Part shown: positions 26,703 through 37,135 of the stretch, in pieces
Layout of the letters: every line of letters begins with the position of its first letter
Position numbering within the stretch: the first letter of the stretch is position 1
Assembly: GCA_903845115.1 (NCBI GenBank)
Contig: CAIMWE010000169.1
Location: 1-58,381 of the forward strand
DNA: 58,381 nucleotides
Direction: 5' to 3'
Origin: an uncultured Acidobacteriota bacterium
Lineage (GTDB): Bacteria; Acidobacteriota; Thermoanaerobaculia; UBA5066
Program-made: the position numbers and the translations under genes
Notes under the pieces: generated by a model
The model's database searches: none
Told to the model about the DNA's origin: nothing
The model's input: the letters and a program-made list of their open reading frames with translations, nothing else

Positions 26703-27731
26703 TCAACCGGCCGCCCACAGCTCCGCGACGCCCGCGTGGGGCCCGTCCAGCGTGAAGTTCTCGCGGTACCTGGCGACGAAGGCCTCGGGCGTGTACCTCT
26801 CCGGCTGCGGGCCGAGGCTCTCGAGCGCGAAGACCGCGGCCACGGCGCCCACCCGGCCGGCCACGTCCCACGGAAGGCCTCCGAGGCGGGCGGCGATGAG
26901 CCCCGCCCGGAACGCGTCGCCCACCCCGGTCGGGTCGACGGCCTCCCCGCGGACCGCCGCGGCCGGGATCCGCATCGTGACGGCCCCCTGAGGGGCGTCG
27001 GGGGTCCCTCCCCGGAGGGCGATCGTGGAGCCCTCCGCCCCCCGCGTCATGATCACCACGGGCACGCGCGAGAGCAGCTCGGTTTCCGAGAGGTCCGTCT
27101 TCTTCTCGAGGATTCCGAACTCGTACTCGTTCCCGATCAGGATCTCCGCCCCCGCGAGCCCCTCCAGGATCTCCTCGCGGGAGAGCCTCGCCAGCTGCTG
27201 GCTGGGGTCGTAGACGAAGGGGATTCCCATGGCCCGGCATTCGCGCGCGTGAGCCACCATCGCGGCGGGGTCGTTCGGCGAGATCACCGCGAGGGCGATC
27301 CCCGTGTGCTCGAGCGACCGGAACGAGAGGCTCGCGGCCCGGGCCATCGCCCCCGCGTAGAAGGTCGCGATCTGGTTCTGCTCCGTGTCGGTCGACACGA
27401 AGAAGGAGGCCGTGAAGACGTCCTTGTGGATCACCATCCCGGAGACGTCGACCCCCTCGTCCCGGAGCCAGTCCCGGTAGTCCGCGGCGTCGGCCCCGGC
27501 CGTGGCCAGGACCGCCGCGGCGGCCCCCAGGAGGGCCAGGTTGTAGGCGATGTTCGGGGCCACGCCGCCCCGGACCTTTCGCATCTCGTCGACGAGGAAC
27601 GAGACCGAGAGGCGGTGCATCCGGTCCGGGACGACGACGTCGACGAACTTCCCGGGAAAGGACATCAGGTAGTCGTACGCGACCGAGCCGGTCACGACGA
27701 CGGTCTTCTTCTTCGAGGTCTTGTCGATCAT
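26703..27731 (-). CDS. PfkB family carbohydrate/nucleoside kinase
   Basis: 342 residues. The ribokinase fold is marked by GGVAPNIAYNLALLG near residue 56 and the anion-hole and catalytic signature DPTGVGDAFRAG near the C-terminus, where the Asp in GVGDAF is the base. ISPNDP and VYDPSQQLARLS resemble the adenosine-kinase branch, so adenosine or a related nucleoside is the likely substrate, but a sugar cannot be excluded. ATG at 27731; a 61-base gap separates it from the oxidoreductase upstream. Confidence 0.85.
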   Translation of the reverse strand: MIDKTSKKKTVVVTGSVAYDYLMSFPGKFVDVVVPDRMHRLSVSFLVDEMRKVRGGVAPNIAYNLALLGAAAAVLATAGADAADYRDWLRDEGVDVSGMVIHKDVFTASFFVSTDTEQNQIATFYAGAMARAASLSFRSLEHTGIALAVISPNDPAAMVAHARECRAMGIPFVYDPSQQLARLSREEILEGLAGAEILIGNEYEFGILEKKTDLSETELLSRVPVVIMTRGAEGSTIALRGGTPDAPQGAVTMRIPAAAVRGEAVDPTGVGDAFRAGLIAARLGGLPWDVAGRVGAVAAVFALESLGPQPERYTPEAFVARYRENFTLDGPHAGVAELWAAG

Positions 27732-27792
27732 TTCCAGTATCTCTCCGTCTCTAGCAAAAGCCGGTCGCGGCCCGCCCGGCCGGCCAGCGCCG

Positions 27793-28743
27793 TCATCGAC
27801 CCTTCCCCATCTCCTCGAGGATGTCGAGCGCCAGCCCGAGGGCGGCCCGCCCGGCCTCCCCCGTCACCTCCGGCTCGCTCCGATCCCGGCAGGCCTTCAC
27901 GAACGCCGTGTCCTCGGCCGTGAGCGGGTCGGTCGGCGTGACCGCCACGGGCCAGTCGACGATCCGCGGAGGGCCCGTCACGCGGTCGAGGCGGAACGCC
28001 CTCACGTCCCTCTTCTGCGTGTCGATCGAGAAGTACCAGTCCGGCTGGAAGAAACGGAACTTCCGCGTCCTCTCCTGCGAGACCCGGGAGGCCGTCAGGT
28101 TGGCCACGCAGCCGCCCTCGAACGAGAGCCGGACGGAGGCGATGTCGACCTTGCCCGAGAGGATCGGGACGCCGACCGCCCTGATCTCCCGGACCGGGCG
28201 CCCGACCAGGTCCAGGGCGATGTCGAGGTCGTGGACGAGGAGGTCGAGCACCACGTCGACGTCCAGCGCCCTCGGGACGAACGTCCCCAACCGGTGGGCT
28301 TCGATGAACTTGACCTCGGTGACGAGCGGGCGGACGGCGGCGACGGCCGGGTTGAAACGCTCGATGTGCCCGACCTGGAGGACCCGGCCGCGCGCCCGCG
28401 CGGTCTTCACGAGAGCGTCGGCCTCGGCGAGGGTCGACGTGACCGGCTTCTCCACCATCACGTCGGCGCCCCCTTCCAGGAGCTCCGACGCGACGGCCGA
28501 GTGCGTCACCGTCGGCGTCGCGACGACGACCGCCGTCGCGCCGGCCTCGAGGAGCGCCTTCACGGAAGGCCGGCGGACCATTCCCTTGCCGCCGTGGGCC
28601 TTCTCGATCTCGGCCGCGGCGTGGTCGTCCAGCTCCACGAAACCGACGGGTTCGACCCCCTCGATCTCCGTGAGGATCCGGGCGTGATGCCGGCCGAGGT
28701 ACCCGCACCCGACCACGCCGGCACGTATCTTCTGGGCGGTCAT
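27793..28743 (-). CDS. Gfo/Idh/MocA family NAD(P)-dependent oxidoreductase
   Basis: 316 residues. The N-terminal Rossmann fold begins [17 protein letters not shown], and the family motif [13 protein letters not shown] (the EKP lysine) lies near residue 98. The C-terminal alpha/beta domain includes a DxxxHDLD segment ([16 protein letters not shown]). The substrate is probably a sugar or sugar nucleotide; in related bacteria such genes are found near lipid A or polysaccharide genes. It is divergent from ileS with 71 bases between the starts. Confidence 0.85.
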   Translation of the reverse strand: MTAQKIRAGVVGCGYLGRHHARILTEIEGVEPVGFVELDDHAAAEIEKAHGGKGMVRRPSVKALLEAGATAVVVATPTVTHSAVASELLEGGADVMVEKPVTSTLAEADALVKTARARGRVLQVGHIERFNPAVAAVRPLVTEVKFIEAHRLGTFVPRALDVDVVLDLLVHDLDIALDLVGRPVREIRAVGVPILSGKVDIASVRLSFEGGCVANLTASRVSQERTRKFRFFQPDWYFSIDTQKRDVRAFRLDRVTGPPRIVDWPVAVTPTDPLTAEDTAFVKACRDRSEPEVTGEAGRAALGLALDILEEMGKGR

Positions 28744-28814
28744 CTCCGTCCTCCCTCGCGGCGGAGTCTAACCGCTTGTGCGGCGGGCGCTCCCCGCGTA
28801 ACCTCGCGCGGCTC

Positions 28815-31760
28815 ATGGACGAACGCGACTACAAGGACACCCTTCTCCTCCCGAAGACCCCGTTCCCGATGAAGGCCGATCTCCCGAAGCGTGAGCCGGC
28901 GCGCCTCTCGCGATGGATCGACTCCGACCTGTACGGCCAGCTCCGGCGGGACCGCGCCTCGAAGGGGGCTCCCCGGTTCATCCTCCACGACGGCCCCCCC
29001 TACGCGAACGGGAAGATCCACATCGGGACCGCCCTGAACAAGATCCTCAAGGACGTCGTCGTCCGGGCGATGACCCTGGAAGGGTACGACGCCCCGTACG
29101 TCCCGGGTTGGGACTGCCACGGACTGCCGATCGAGCTGAAGGTCGACAAGGAGCTAGGGCCGAAAAAGAAGGAGATGTCGGACGTCGAGATCCGGCAGGC
29201 CTGCCGGGCCTTCGCCGAGAAGTGGATCGACATCCAGCGGACCGACTTCGTGAGGCTCGGGATCCTCGGCACCTGGCAACAGCCCTACCGGACGATGGAC
29301 TTCGGCTACCAGGCGGAGATCGCCCGGGCCTTCGGCCTCTTCGTGGCCAAGGGGCTCGTCACCTTCGGCTTCAAGGCGGTCCTCTGGTGCTGCACCTGCC
29401 GGACGGCCCTCGCCGAGGCCGAGGTCGAGTACGAGGACCGGACCGACCCGTCGATCTTCGTCGCCTTTCCGATGCCGGAGGGCGACGCGGTTCGCTCCCT
29501 CTGGGGCGACCTGGTCTCCCCCTCCTCGAGGCTCTTTGCCGTCATCTGGACGACCACCCCCTGGACGCTGCCCGCGAACCGGGCGATCTGCGTCGGTCCC
29601 GAGGTCCCCTACGTCCTGGCCCGTCGGGACTCCGACCCGGATTCGCTCTACCTCGTCGCCGAGCCGCTCGTCGAGACCGTCGGGAAGGCCGTCGGGTTCC
29701 CCGACCTGAAGGCGGTCCCGGGCTCCCGCCGGACGGGCGCCGCCATCGCCCGGGCCAACCCTCCCTATCGCCGCCCCTTCGACACCGACGGGAAGTCGTT
29801 CGGCTTCCTGACCGGCGAGCACGTCTCGACGACCGACGGGACCGGCCTCGTCCACACGGCCCCCGGGCACGGCCGGGAGGACTACGACGCCGTCCGCCGG
29901 GCCGGCTTCTCGGTCGACGACCCCGCCCTCTGCCCCGTCGACGAGAACGGCCGCTACGACCGGAACGCCCCCGAGGCGCTCCGGGGCAAGCGGATGGTCT
30001 CGGCCCGGAAGCCGGAGGACGACGCCAACAGGGCCGTCCTCGAGGTCCTCGCCCAGGGCGAGGCCTCCGGCACCCGGCTCCTCGCGAGGGCCGACTATCC
30101 CCACAGCTATCCCCACTGCTGGCGCTGCAAGGAACCGGTCATCTTCCGGGCCACGCACCAGTGGTTCATCGACCTCGGCGCCCTCCGCGACGGCGCCCTC
30201 CGCGAGATCCGGGAGAAGGTCGAGTGGATCCCCGCCTTCGGCGTCAACCGGATCGGCGCGATGGTCGAGAACCGTCTCGAGTGGACGATCTCCCGCCAGA
30301 GGCGCTGGGGCTCGCCGATCACCTTCCTCTCCTGCCGGACCTGCGGCGCCGACGGGAAGGTCGTCCACTACCCGCCCGCGGACGACGAGGGCGCCAGGGA
30401 GGCCTTCTTCTCCCACGTCGTCGCCACCTTCCGCGAGCACGGCGCCGACGCCTGGTACGACGACGTCCGGTTCCCGGCGGCCGCGTTCCTGCAGGCCGGG
30501 TCCCGCTGCCGCGCGTGCGGCGGAACCGATTTCGAGAAGGTCCGCGACATCCTCGACGTCTGGTTCGATTCGGGGGTCTCGCACGCCGCGGTCCTCGCCT
30601 CCTCCGCCTACGGGATCCAGAACCCGTACGACGAGAAGACCGCCGCCCCGGTCGTCTACCTCGAAGGACACGACCAGCACCGCGGCTGGTTCCAGTCCTC
30701 GCTCCTGACCTCGGTCGCGCTCCGCGACAGGGCGCCCTACGCCGCGGTCATCACCCACGGCTTCGTCGTGGACGGCAACGGCAAGAAGATGTCCAAGTCG
30801 GTCGGGAACACGGTCGAGCCGCAGGAGGTGATCGCCTCCCACGGGGCCGACGTCCTCCGTCTCTTCGTCGCCATGACGGACTACACCGACGACATCCGGA
30901 TCAACAAGGAGATCCTGACCCGCACGTCCGAAGCGTACCGGAAGCTCCGGAACACCGCCCGCTGGCTCCTGTCGGTCCTCTTCGACTTCGACCCGGCCCG
31001 GGATGCCGTCGCCGACGCCACCCTCGCCTCCTTCGACCGCTACATCCTGGCGCGGGCCGGCTCCCTCGTCTCCGAAGCGAAGGGAGCCTACGGTCGGTAC
31101 GAGTTCCACACGGTCGTCAGGCACCTCCTCGACTTCGCGACCGTCGACCTCTCGGCCCTCTGGTGCGACGTCCGGAAGGACGCCCTCTACTGCGACGCCG
31201 CCGGCTCGGTCTCCCGCCGGTCCGCTCAGACGGCCGCCTACCGGATCGTCGAGACGATGGCGCTCCTCCTCCAGCCCATCTGCCCCTTCACCGCCGAGGA
31301 GATCTGGGAGAGCTTGCCGGGGACCCGGGGGCCCGTCGTCCTCGAGTCCTTCGCCCGGCTCGCGCCGGTCGAGTCGACCTCCGCGGCAACCGCGTCCTGG
31401 GAGCGGCTCCTCCTCCTCCGGGCGGAGTTCCAGAGGCGGCTCGAGCCGCTCCGGAGGGACGGGATCGTCGGCACGTCGGCCCAGGCCGCCGCCCGGCTGA
31501 CCAGGAGCGACGAGCTAGAGAAGGACCTTGCCGACGCCGGCGTCGGCCTGCCGGAGCTGGCCGAGCTCTTCATCGTCCCGGCCGTCTCCTGGACCGATAC
31601 CGCCACGCCGACGGCTCTCTACGGCGGGACGGGCCTGGACGTGGCGCCGGCCGCCGGGACGAAGTGCCCCCGCTGCTGGCAGGTCCGGACCGACACCGTC
31701 GCCTCGGGGCTCTGCACGCGCTGCGACTCCGTCGTCAAGGGGGCGCGGCAGACCGCGTGA
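28815..31760 (+). CDS. ileS: isoleucyl-tRNA synthetase
   Basis: 981 residues, class I synthetase that charges tRNA-Ile. [19 protein letters not shown] carries the ATP-binding motif as HIGT rather than HIGH. The editing domain ([15 protein letters not shown]), [19 protein letters not shown], the anticodon domain, and a C-terminal zinc motif (CPRCWQVR and CTRCD) are all present. ATG at 28815 gives the usual short N-terminal leader before [14 protein letters not shown]. It starts the ileS-lspA-lgt-rluD operon. Confidence 0.97.
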   Translation: MDERDYKDTLLLPKTPFPMKADLPKREPARLSRWIDSDLYGQLRRDRASKGAPRFILHDGPPYANGKIHIGTALNKILKDVVVRAMTLEGYDAPYVPGWDCHGLPIELKVDKELGPKKKEMSDVEIRQACRAFAEKWIDIQRTDFVRLGILGTWQQPYRTMDFGYQAEIARAFGLFVAKGLVTFGFKAVLWCCTCRTALAEAEVEYEDRTDPSIFVAFPMPEGDAVRSLWGDLVSPSSRLFAVIWTTTPWTLPANRAICVGPEVPYVLARRDSDPDSLYLVAEPLVETVGKAVGFPDLKAVPGSRRTGAAIARANPPYRRPFDTDGKSFGFLTGEHVSTTDGTGLVHTAPGHGREDYDAVRRAGFSVDDPALCPVDENGRYDRNAPEALRGKRMVSARKPEDDANRAVLEVLAQGEASGTRLLARADYPHSYPHCWRCKEPVIFRATHQWFIDLGALRDGALREIREKVEWIPAFGVNRIGAMVENRLEWTISRQRRWGSPITFLSCRTCGADGKVVHYPPADDEGAREAFFSHVVATFREHGADAWYDDVRFPAAAFLQAGSRCRACGGTDFEKVRDILDVWFDSGVSHAAVLASSAYGIQNPYDEKTAAPVVYLEGHDQHRGWFQSSLLTSVALRDRAPYAAVITHGFVVDGNGKKMSKSVGNTVEPQEVIASHGADVLRLFVAMTDYTDDIRINKEILTRTSEAYRKLRNTARWLLSVLFDFDPARDAVADATLASFDRYILARAGSLVSEAKGAYGRYEFHTVVRHLLDFATVDLSALWCDVRKDALYCDAAGSVSRRSAQTAAYRIVETMALLLQPICPFTAEEIWESLPGTRGPVVLESFARLAPVESTSAATASWERLLLLRAEFQRRLEPLRRDGIVGTSAQAAARLTRSDELEKDLADAGVGLPELAELFIVPAVSWTDTATPTALYGGTGLDVAPAAGTKCPRCWQVRTDTVASGLCTRCDSVVKGARQTA

Positions 31761-32266
31761 GCTCGGCACCTCTCCTCCGGGTCGCTTACTTCTCTCTCTC
31801 GGCCTTGGTCGTCCTCTTCGACCAGGTGACGAAGGGTCTCGTGGTCGCGACCATCCCGCTCTACCACTCGATCCCCGTGATCCGGGGGTTCTTCGAGCTG
31901 ACCCACGTCAGGAACACGGGCGCGGCGTTCGGGATCTTCGCCTCCCTCGCCTCGCCGTGGCGCGGCTTCTTCCTGAACGCCGTCGCCCTCACCGTCTTCG
32001 TCGCCGTCCTCGTCTGGGCCCTCCGCTCTCCGGCCGGCGCCGGGCGCCTCCAGACCGGCCTGGCCCTCATCCTCGGCGGAGCCGTCGGGAACCTGATCGA
32101 CCGGTTCCGCTTCGGCTCCGTTACCGACTTCCTCCTCTTCCACGTCGGCCGGTACGAGTGGCCGTCGTTCAACGTCGCCGACAGCTCCATCACCGTCGGC
32201 GTCTTCCTTCTCGCCTGGGTCCTCTGGACCGAAGCCCCGGCGGAAGAGACTCCCGCCTCGAGCTGA
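31757..32266 (+). CDS. lspA: lipoprotein signal peptidase
   Basis: 169 residues with four membrane spans. It removes the signal peptide of diacylglyceryl-prolipoproteins. The aspartyl-protease motifs are present: the conserved FDQVTKGLV and [10 protein letters not shown] segments, [19 protein letters not shown] (first catalytic Asp in NLIDR) and [11 protein letters not shown] (second, in NVADS). GTG at 31757 overlaps the ileS stop (GTGA); ileS-lspA linkage is common in bacteria. Confidence 0.95.
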   Translation: MSSAPLLRVAYFSLSALVVLFDQVTKGLVVATIPLYHSIPVIRGFFELTHVRNTGAAFGIFASLASPWRGFFLNAVALTVFVAVLVWALRSPAGAGRLQTGLALILGGAVGNLIDRFRFGSVTDFLLFHVGRYEWPSFNVADSSITVGVFLLAWVLWTEAPAEETPASS

Positions 32267-32285
32267 GGCGGCCGGAGAAAACCTC

Positions 32286-33071
32286 ATGTACCCCGAACTG
32301 TTCCACCTGGGATCCTTCGCCCTCCCCACCTACGGGTTCCTCATGGCCACCGGCTTCCTCTCCGCGCTCTTCCTGCTGCGCAAGAGGGCACCCCGCTTCG
32401 GGCTCTCCCCGGACGACGCCGCCGACCTCGGCGTGTGGGTCCTCCTCGCGGGGCTCGTCGGGGCCAAGCTCCTCCTCCTCATCGTCGAGTGGAAGCGGTT
32501 CAACCTCCTCGAGGGCCGGTCGCTCCTCGAGCTGCTCCGCTCCGGCGGCGTCTTCTATGGCGGCCTCATCGGGGCGATCGTCGCCGCGGTCGTCTTCCTC
32601 CGGATCCGGCGGCTCGACTTCTGGGCGGTCGCCGACGCCGTCGCCCCCTCCATCGCGCTCGGCCAGGCGATCGGGCGGCTCGGCTGCTTCGCGGCGGGCT
32701 GCTGCTGGGGGAAGGAGTGCCACCTCCCATGGGCGATCACCTTCACCAACCCGATCGCCGAGCAGAACGTCGGGGTCCCGCTCGGGGTCCCGCTCCACCC
32801 GACCCAGCTCTACGAGGCGATCGGCACGCTCCTCCTCTTCGGCCTCCTGCTCCTCTTCGAGAAGCGCCGTTTCTCCGGCGAGACCTTCGCCCGCTACGTC
32901 ATCGGGTACGCGCTCCTCCGCGGCGCCATCGAGCTCTTCCGCGGCGACCCCCGCGGCGAGGTCTTCGGTCTCATGTCGACCTCCCAGTTCATCGCCCTCT
33001 GCGGGCTGCTCGTCGGGGTGGCGATCCTCGTCTGGCGCCGGAGAATGCCGGCGTCCCTCGAAGCGGCTTGA
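32286..33071 (+). CDS. lgt: prolipoprotein diacylglyceryl transferase
   Basis: 261 residues, polytopic inner-membrane enzyme that moves diacylglycerol from phosphatidylglycerol to the lipobox cysteine, the step before LspA. GGVFYGGLIGAI, the signature IGRLGCFAAGCCWG (with the conserved Arg), HPTQLYEA and the final spans are typical. Its position directly after lspA puts two sequential steps of lipoprotein maturation in one operon. Confidence 0.95.
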   Translation: MYPELFHLGSFALPTYGFLMATGFLSALFLLRKRAPRFGLSPDDAADLGVWVLLAGLVGAKLLLLIVEWKRFNLLEGRSLLELLRSGGVFYGGLIGAIVAAVVFLRIRRLDFWAVADAVAPSIALGQAIGRLGCFAAGCCWGKECHLPWAITFTNPIAEQNVGVPLGVPLHPTQLYEAIGTLLLFGLLLLFEKRRFSGETFARYVIGYALLRGAIELFRGDPRGEVFGLMSTSQFIALCGLLVGVAILVWRRRMPASLEAA

Positions 33072-34078
33072 CGACGGAGCCAAGGGCTCCCGCGGCTCGC
33101 CGGCAGTTCCGCGCCGATCGCGGCGACGCCGGCGAGCGCCTCGACCTCGTCCTCCTCCGTCACCTCGCCGACATCCCGGGGATCTCGCGCACGAAGATCC
33201 AGGAGTGGATCGAGGCGGGCCTCGTGCAGGTCGGGGGGAGACCGGTGCCCAAGACCTCCGCCCGCGTCCAGGCCGGGGACGAGGTCGACACCGTCATCCC
33301 GCCGCCCCCCCCTCCCAGGCCAGAGCTCGTGGCGCAGGAGATGCCCCTCTCCGTCGTCTACGAGGACGACCACCTCCTCGTCGTCGACAAGCCGGCGGGC
33401 CTCGTCGTCCACCCGGCCGTCGGGCACTGGGACGGGACCCTCCTCAACGCGCTCCTCTGGCGCTCCCGGGAGTGGGGCGGGAGCGCCGAGAGGCCGGGGC
33501 TCGTCCACCGCCTCGACAAGGACACCTCGGGTCTCCTCATGGTCGCCCGGACCGACGCGGCCCACGCGGGCGTGGCGAAGGCGATGAAGAACCGGACGAT
33601 CGAGAAGGAGTACCTGGCGGTCGTCTACGGCAGGACGCCGGTCCAGAAGGGGAAGGTCGAGCTGGGAATCCTGCGCGACCCGAGGGACCGGAAGCGGATG
33701 ACCTCCTCGCGGACCGAGGGGCGGCCGTCGACCACCCTGTACGAACGGCTGGCCGAGTCGTCCGGGGCCCGCGCCGGGCTCTCCGCCGTCCGGTGCATCC
33801 TCCTGACCGGCCGGACCCACCAGATCCGGGTCCACCTGAAGGCGATCCACCTGCCGATCGTCGGCGACGCGACCTACGGTGCGCCGCGGTGGAAGGGGAT
33901 CCAGGACGAGGGGCTCGCCGCTGCCTGCAGGGACTTCCCCCGCCAGGCGCTCCACGCGCGGCGCCTCGCCCTGAAGCACCCGGTCACCGGGGAGCCGATG
34001 GAGTTCGTCGCCCCGGTGCCGGCCGACATCGCGTCGCTGCTCGTCGTCGCGGATCTTCGACTCGCCGGCATCCGGTGA
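33068..34078 (+). CDS. rluD: 23S rRNA pseudouridine synthase, RluA/RluD family
   Basis: 336 residues. An N-terminal S4 domain (GISRTKIQEWIEAGLVQV, about residues 35-85) is followed by the catalytic domain with PGLVHRLDKDTSGLLMVA, where the Asp in HRLDKDTSG is the nucleophile, and GRTHQIRVHL near the end. The layout fits RluD, which modifies helix 69. I chose TTG at 33068, which overlaps the lgt stop (TTGA). Its last ~31 codons and the following 27 bases are duplicated at 37866-37986. Confidence 0.9.
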   Translation: MTTEPRAPAARRQFRADRGDAGERLDLVLLRHLADIPGISRTKIQEWIEAGLVQVGGRPVPKTSARVQAGDEVDTVIPPPPPPRPELVAQEMPLSVVYEDDHLLVVDKPAGLVVHPAVGHWDGTLLNALLWRSREWGGSAERPGLVHRLDKDTSGLLMVARTDAAHAGVAKAMKNRTIEKEYLAVVYGRTPVQKGKVELGILRDPRDRKRMTSSRTEGRPSTTLYERLAESSGARAGLSAVRCILLTGRTHQIRVHLKAIHLPIVGDATYGAPRWKGIQDEGLAAACRDFPRQALHARRLALKHPVTGEPMEFVAPVPADIASLLVVADLRLAGIR

Positions 34079-34105
34079 TTCCCGGCCCTCCCTGCGCCCC
34101 CGGGC
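33985..34105 (+). repeat. 121-bp direct repeat, copy 1 (rluD 3' end)
   Basis: The last part of rluD, its stop codon, and 27 bases beyond match 37866-37986 with five mismatches by my count. This copy is the one in the functional gene. Confidence 0.85.
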
Positions 34106-34120
34106 GCCGGCAGCGGGGGC

Positions 34121-34281
34121 GCGACCAGATGTAGAGAAGATTCCCACATGGTTCGTACAAGTTACCTGACACGCGGAATCCGCGTGTCGGCGTATCCTCA
34201 CTGGTCAGCGCCGCCGGAAGGGACCGAGGGTTCCTGCCGGCGGAGGAAGCCAGGGAAATGACGGGGAGGTATCCGTGCGGC
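34121..34281 (+). repeat. ~160-bp repeat, copy 1, upstream of sensor kinase
   Basis: Starts GCGACCAGA and ends GTGCGGC; matches 40558-40717 over its length, with long identical blocks (CATGGTTCGTACAAGTTAC, GCCGGAAGGGACCGAGG, GGAAGCCAGGGAAATGACGG). It contains a perfect nine-base-pair hairpin at 34168-34188 and a second nested one, CCGCCGG at about 34211 with CCGGCGG at about 34237. It ends about 65 bases before a sensor kinase start, as does copy 2. It may be a mobile-repeat remnant or a shared leader. Confidence 0.8.
34168..34188. terminator. perfect hairpin within the repeat
   Basis: GACACGCGG and CCGCGTGTC around a three-base loop AAT, 90 bases after rluD. In copy 2 of the repeat only the inner GCGGAATCCGC survives. 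No T-run; it may end the ileS operon or be the palindromic core of the repeat. Confidence 0.35.
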
Positions 34282-34346
34282 ATGGTACGGTCCCTGTGAC
34301 AGAGCGTGCGCCAGGGGTCTGCCCCCCCCCCGCATAGGACCCCATC

Positions 34347-37079
34347 ATGAAGCTCGACGTTCAGTCCCTACGCGAGGAAGCCGAGCGGCGATTCGCGGAT
34401 GAGGAAGGATCGGCCCGCAACCTCTCGGCGGTGGACGCTCTCTCTCTCCAGCACGAGCTGGGAGTCCATCAGATCGAGCTGGAGCTTCAGAACAAGCAGC
34501 TGCGCCGAACCCTGGACGAACTGGAGGCAGCCCGGGAGAAGTACTTCGACCTCTACGACCTGGCCCCGGTCGGCTACGCCCTTCTGACTGATACGGGTTT
34601 CATCCAGGAGGCGAACCTGACGCTCGCGAGCCGCCTCGGGGTCTCCCGGACAACACTGATCGGGCGTCCTCTCAACCGCTTCGTCGACCCCACCAACGCA
34701 GACGCTGTCACCCTTCAGCTTCGACGGCTTTTCAAGACCGGGGAGCCATCGTCGTTCGAGGTGGGCATGGTGATGGAGGGCGGCACCCCGTTCCAGGGTC
34801 GGCTCGACGCCGTCGTCCGCGACGACTCCTCCGGGTCGAGGTACTGTCGCGTCACGCTGACGGACGTGACCGAGCGCAAGCAAGCGGAGCAGGCCCTGTG
34901 GGAGAGCAATGCGCGCCTCTCCCTCTTCGTCGAGCATGCTCCGGCCGAGCTGGCCATGTTCGACCGGGACATGCGCTACCTGGTGGCGAGCCACCGGTGG
35001 AAGGAGATCTACCGGCTCGGCGACCGGACGCTCCTCGGCGTCTCGCACTACGAGGTCTTCCCGGAGATCGGCGAGACCTGGAAGGCCGTCCACCGCCGTG
35101 CCCTGGCCGGAGAGACGATCAGGAACGAAGGCGAGCCGTTTCCGAGAGCGGACGGGAGCGTCCAGTGGCTCCGATGGGAGGTCTTGCCCTGGACCGAACA
35201 GGGCGGCTCGGTGGGCGGCATCCTCATCTTCTCGGAGGACATCACCGGGGCGAAGCGGGCCGAGGAGGCGCTCCGCCTCGGCGAGGAACGGCTTCGCCTT
35301 TCGCTCGAAGCGGCCCGGATGGGCGCATACCACTGGATCGTCAGCACCGAGGAGATCGTCTGGTCCGACATGTACCGCCGCCTGTTCGGCCTGCCGCACG
35401 GGTCCCCGGCCAGCTACGACCGGTGGCTCGCCTGTCTCCACCCGGACGATCGCGAACCCGCCGACCGCACGGTCCAGCGCGCCATGCAGGATCGCACCGG
35501 ATTCCAGAGCGAGTACAGGATCCGGCGAGCCAACGACGGCGCCGAGCGCTGGATCGCGGCTCGCGGGAGCTTCTTCTACGACGAGGCCGGAACGCCGGTC
35601 CGGATGGAGGGGGTTGTCTCGGACGTCACGGAGGCGAGGGAGGCGGCCGAGGCCGTCCGAGCCAGCGAGGAGCGGTTCCGGAGGCTCTTCGAAGAATCGA
35701 TCGTCGGAATGGTGCTCCACAGCACGGACCTGATGGTCATCGAGGCTAACGAGGCCTTCGCGGATTTTCTCGGATACTCCTGCGACGAGATCGCCGGGAT
35801 GTCCATCCGGGACTTCACCCATCCCGCGCACATCGAGGCGGACACGAAGGGGCTTGCGGCCCTCTTCCGCGGCGAGACGACGAAGTACCAGACGAGGAAG
35901 CGCTACCTCAGGAAGGACGGGGCGACCGTCTGGGGGAGCCTCGGCGTCGTGGCGATCCACGACTCGAGGGGTGCCTTCCTCCACTCGTTCGCGACGATCG
36001 AAGACGTCACCGCCGTGGTGGAGGCGGAAGAGTCCCTCCGCCAGAGCTTCGCCCGCCTGGTGACCGCGAATATGGAGCTGGCCCGCACCTCCCGGATGAA
36101 GGACGAGTTCATCGCGACGATGAGCCACGAGCTGCGAACGCCGCTCGGGGTCATCCTGACGATGTCGGGTCTCCTCCAGGAGGAGCTCGATAGTCCTCTC
36201 CCTCCGTCGTCGCTACGAAAAGCGAAGGCGATCGAGGAGAGCGGACGGAATCTCCTCAGCTTGGTCAACAGCATCATCGACTTCGCCCGGATCGATGCCG
36301 GGAAAGTCCAGGCGGAGACGGAGTCCGTCTCGGTGGCTGAGGCCGCAAGAGCCGCCCTGGCCCCCTTCGGAGAAACGGCCGAGCTGAAGAGAGTCGAGCC
36401 CTCCCTTTCGATCGACCCGCGGGACCTTCAGATCGTCACGGACGGCCAGCGCCTGGTCCAGCTCCTCCGGATCCTCGTCGGCAACGCGGTGAAGTTCACC
36501 CCCGAGGAAGGACGGGTCGCCGTCGAGGCCATCGGCGACCCGGCGGCCGGGAAGGTCCGCATCTCCGTCCGGGACACCGGGATCGGCATCGACAAGGCGA
36601 ACCTGGCGCGGATCTTCGAGCCGTTCGTCCAGCTGGACGCCCGGATCAGCCGCGCCTTCGGAGGGGCCGGGATGGGCCTGGCGCTCGCCTCGCGCCTTGC
36701 GCGGCTGATCGGCGCCTCGATCGACGTCGAGAGCGAGGTCGGGAAAGGAAGCACGTTCACCGTCTCGCTCCCGTGGTCTCCTCCGGGCAAGAGCGATGGG
36801 GAGCCGGCGGGAACGGCGGATTCCGAGGGAACCTCGAGCAAGACGGCCGAGTCGGTGCCACCTCAGGGGGTGCGAGCTCAAACGCCGCTCATCCCCCGGG
36901 AGGTCTGGGAACATCTCAGGGAGGCCATCGTGAGCGCCCACCTGGACCGGATCGACGTCGCGGTCGAGCGCCTCGCCCATCACGACCCGGAGACGGGACA
37001 GCTCATCCGCGAGCTACTCGACCGGTTCGAATACGAGAAAGCCATCCTCCAGTGTGGGCGATCGGGGTCAGGTCTCTAG
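34347..37079 (+). CDS. multi-PAS sensor histidine kinase
   Basis: 910 residues, no membrane span or signal peptide, so cytoplasmic. Four PAS domains are seen in order (about residues 70-185, 190-315, 316-440 and 445-570; ends marked by VTLTDVTERK, ISEDIT-like FSEDITGAKR, VVSDVTEARE and TIEDVTAVVE). A HisKA domain has His594 in MSHELRTPLGV, and the HATPase domain has GNAVKFTPEEG, DTGIGID and GAGMGLALASR. A helical tail (HLREAIVSAHLDRIDVAVE) resembles the linker often found after receiver domains. The last codons and stop lie in a GGGGTCAGGTCT repeat, so the C-terminus appears replaced. No partner regulator is adjacent. Confidence 0.88.
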   Translation: MKLDVQSLREEAERRFADEEGSARNLSAVDALSLQHELGVHQIELELQNKQLRRTLDELEAAREKYFDLYDLAPVGYALLTDTGFIQEANLTLASRLGVSRTTLIGRPLNRFVDPTNADAVTLQLRRLFKTGEPSSFEVGMVMEGGTPFQGRLDAVVRDDSSGSRYCRVTLTDVTERKQAEQALWESNARLSLFVEHAPAELAMFDRDMRYLVASHRWKEIYRLGDRTLLGVSHYEVFPEIGETWKAVHRRALAGETIRNEGEPFPRADGSVQWLRWEVLPWTEQGGSVGGILIFSEDITGAKRAEEALRLGEERLRLSLEAARMGAYHWIVSTEEIVWSDMYRRLFGLPHGSPASYDRWLACLHPDDREPADRTVQRAMQDRTGFQSEYRIRRANDGAERWIAARGSFFYDEAGTPVRMEGVVSDVTEAREAAEAVRASEERFRRLFEESIVGMVLHSTDLMVIEANEAFADFLGYSCDEIAGMSIRDFTHPAHIEADTKGLAALFRGETTKYQTRKRYLRKDGATVWGSLGVVAIHDSRGAFLHSFATIEDVTAVVEAEESLRQSFARLVTANMELARTSRMKDEFIATMSHELRTPLGVILTMSGLLQEELDSPLPPSSLRKAKAIEESGRNLLSLVNSIIDFARIDAGKVQAETESVSVAEAARAALAPFGETAELKRVEPSLSIDPRDLQIVTDGQRLVQLLRILVGNAVKFTPEEGRVAVEAIGDPAAGKVRISVRDTGIGIDKANLARIFEPFVQLDARISRAFGGAGMGLALASRLARLIGASIDVESEVGKGSTFTVSLPWSPPGKSDGEPAGTADSEGTSSKTAESVPPQGVRAQTPLIPREVWEHLREAIVSAHLDRIDVAVERLAHHDPETGQLIRELLDRFEYEKAILQCGRSGSGL

Positions 37080-37084
37080 ACTGT
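37064..37084 (+). repeat. short REP-like boundary repeat, copy a
   Basis: GGGGTCAGGTCTCTAGACTG. Its first 12 bases are identical to the repeats at 44238 and 47914. It overlaps the last codons and TAG stop of the sensor kinase. Confidence 0.65.
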
Positions 37085-37135
37085 GATTTTCGGGGTGGGG
37101 GCCAGGCGGCGGCCCCTCAGCCGGATCACTCGGAG

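Noticed and set aside
34121-34281. Known riboswitch (c-di-GMP or fluoride type) in the 160-bp repeat
   Set aside because: The repeat folds into hairpins, but I cannot match the conserved bases of these riboswitch classes.
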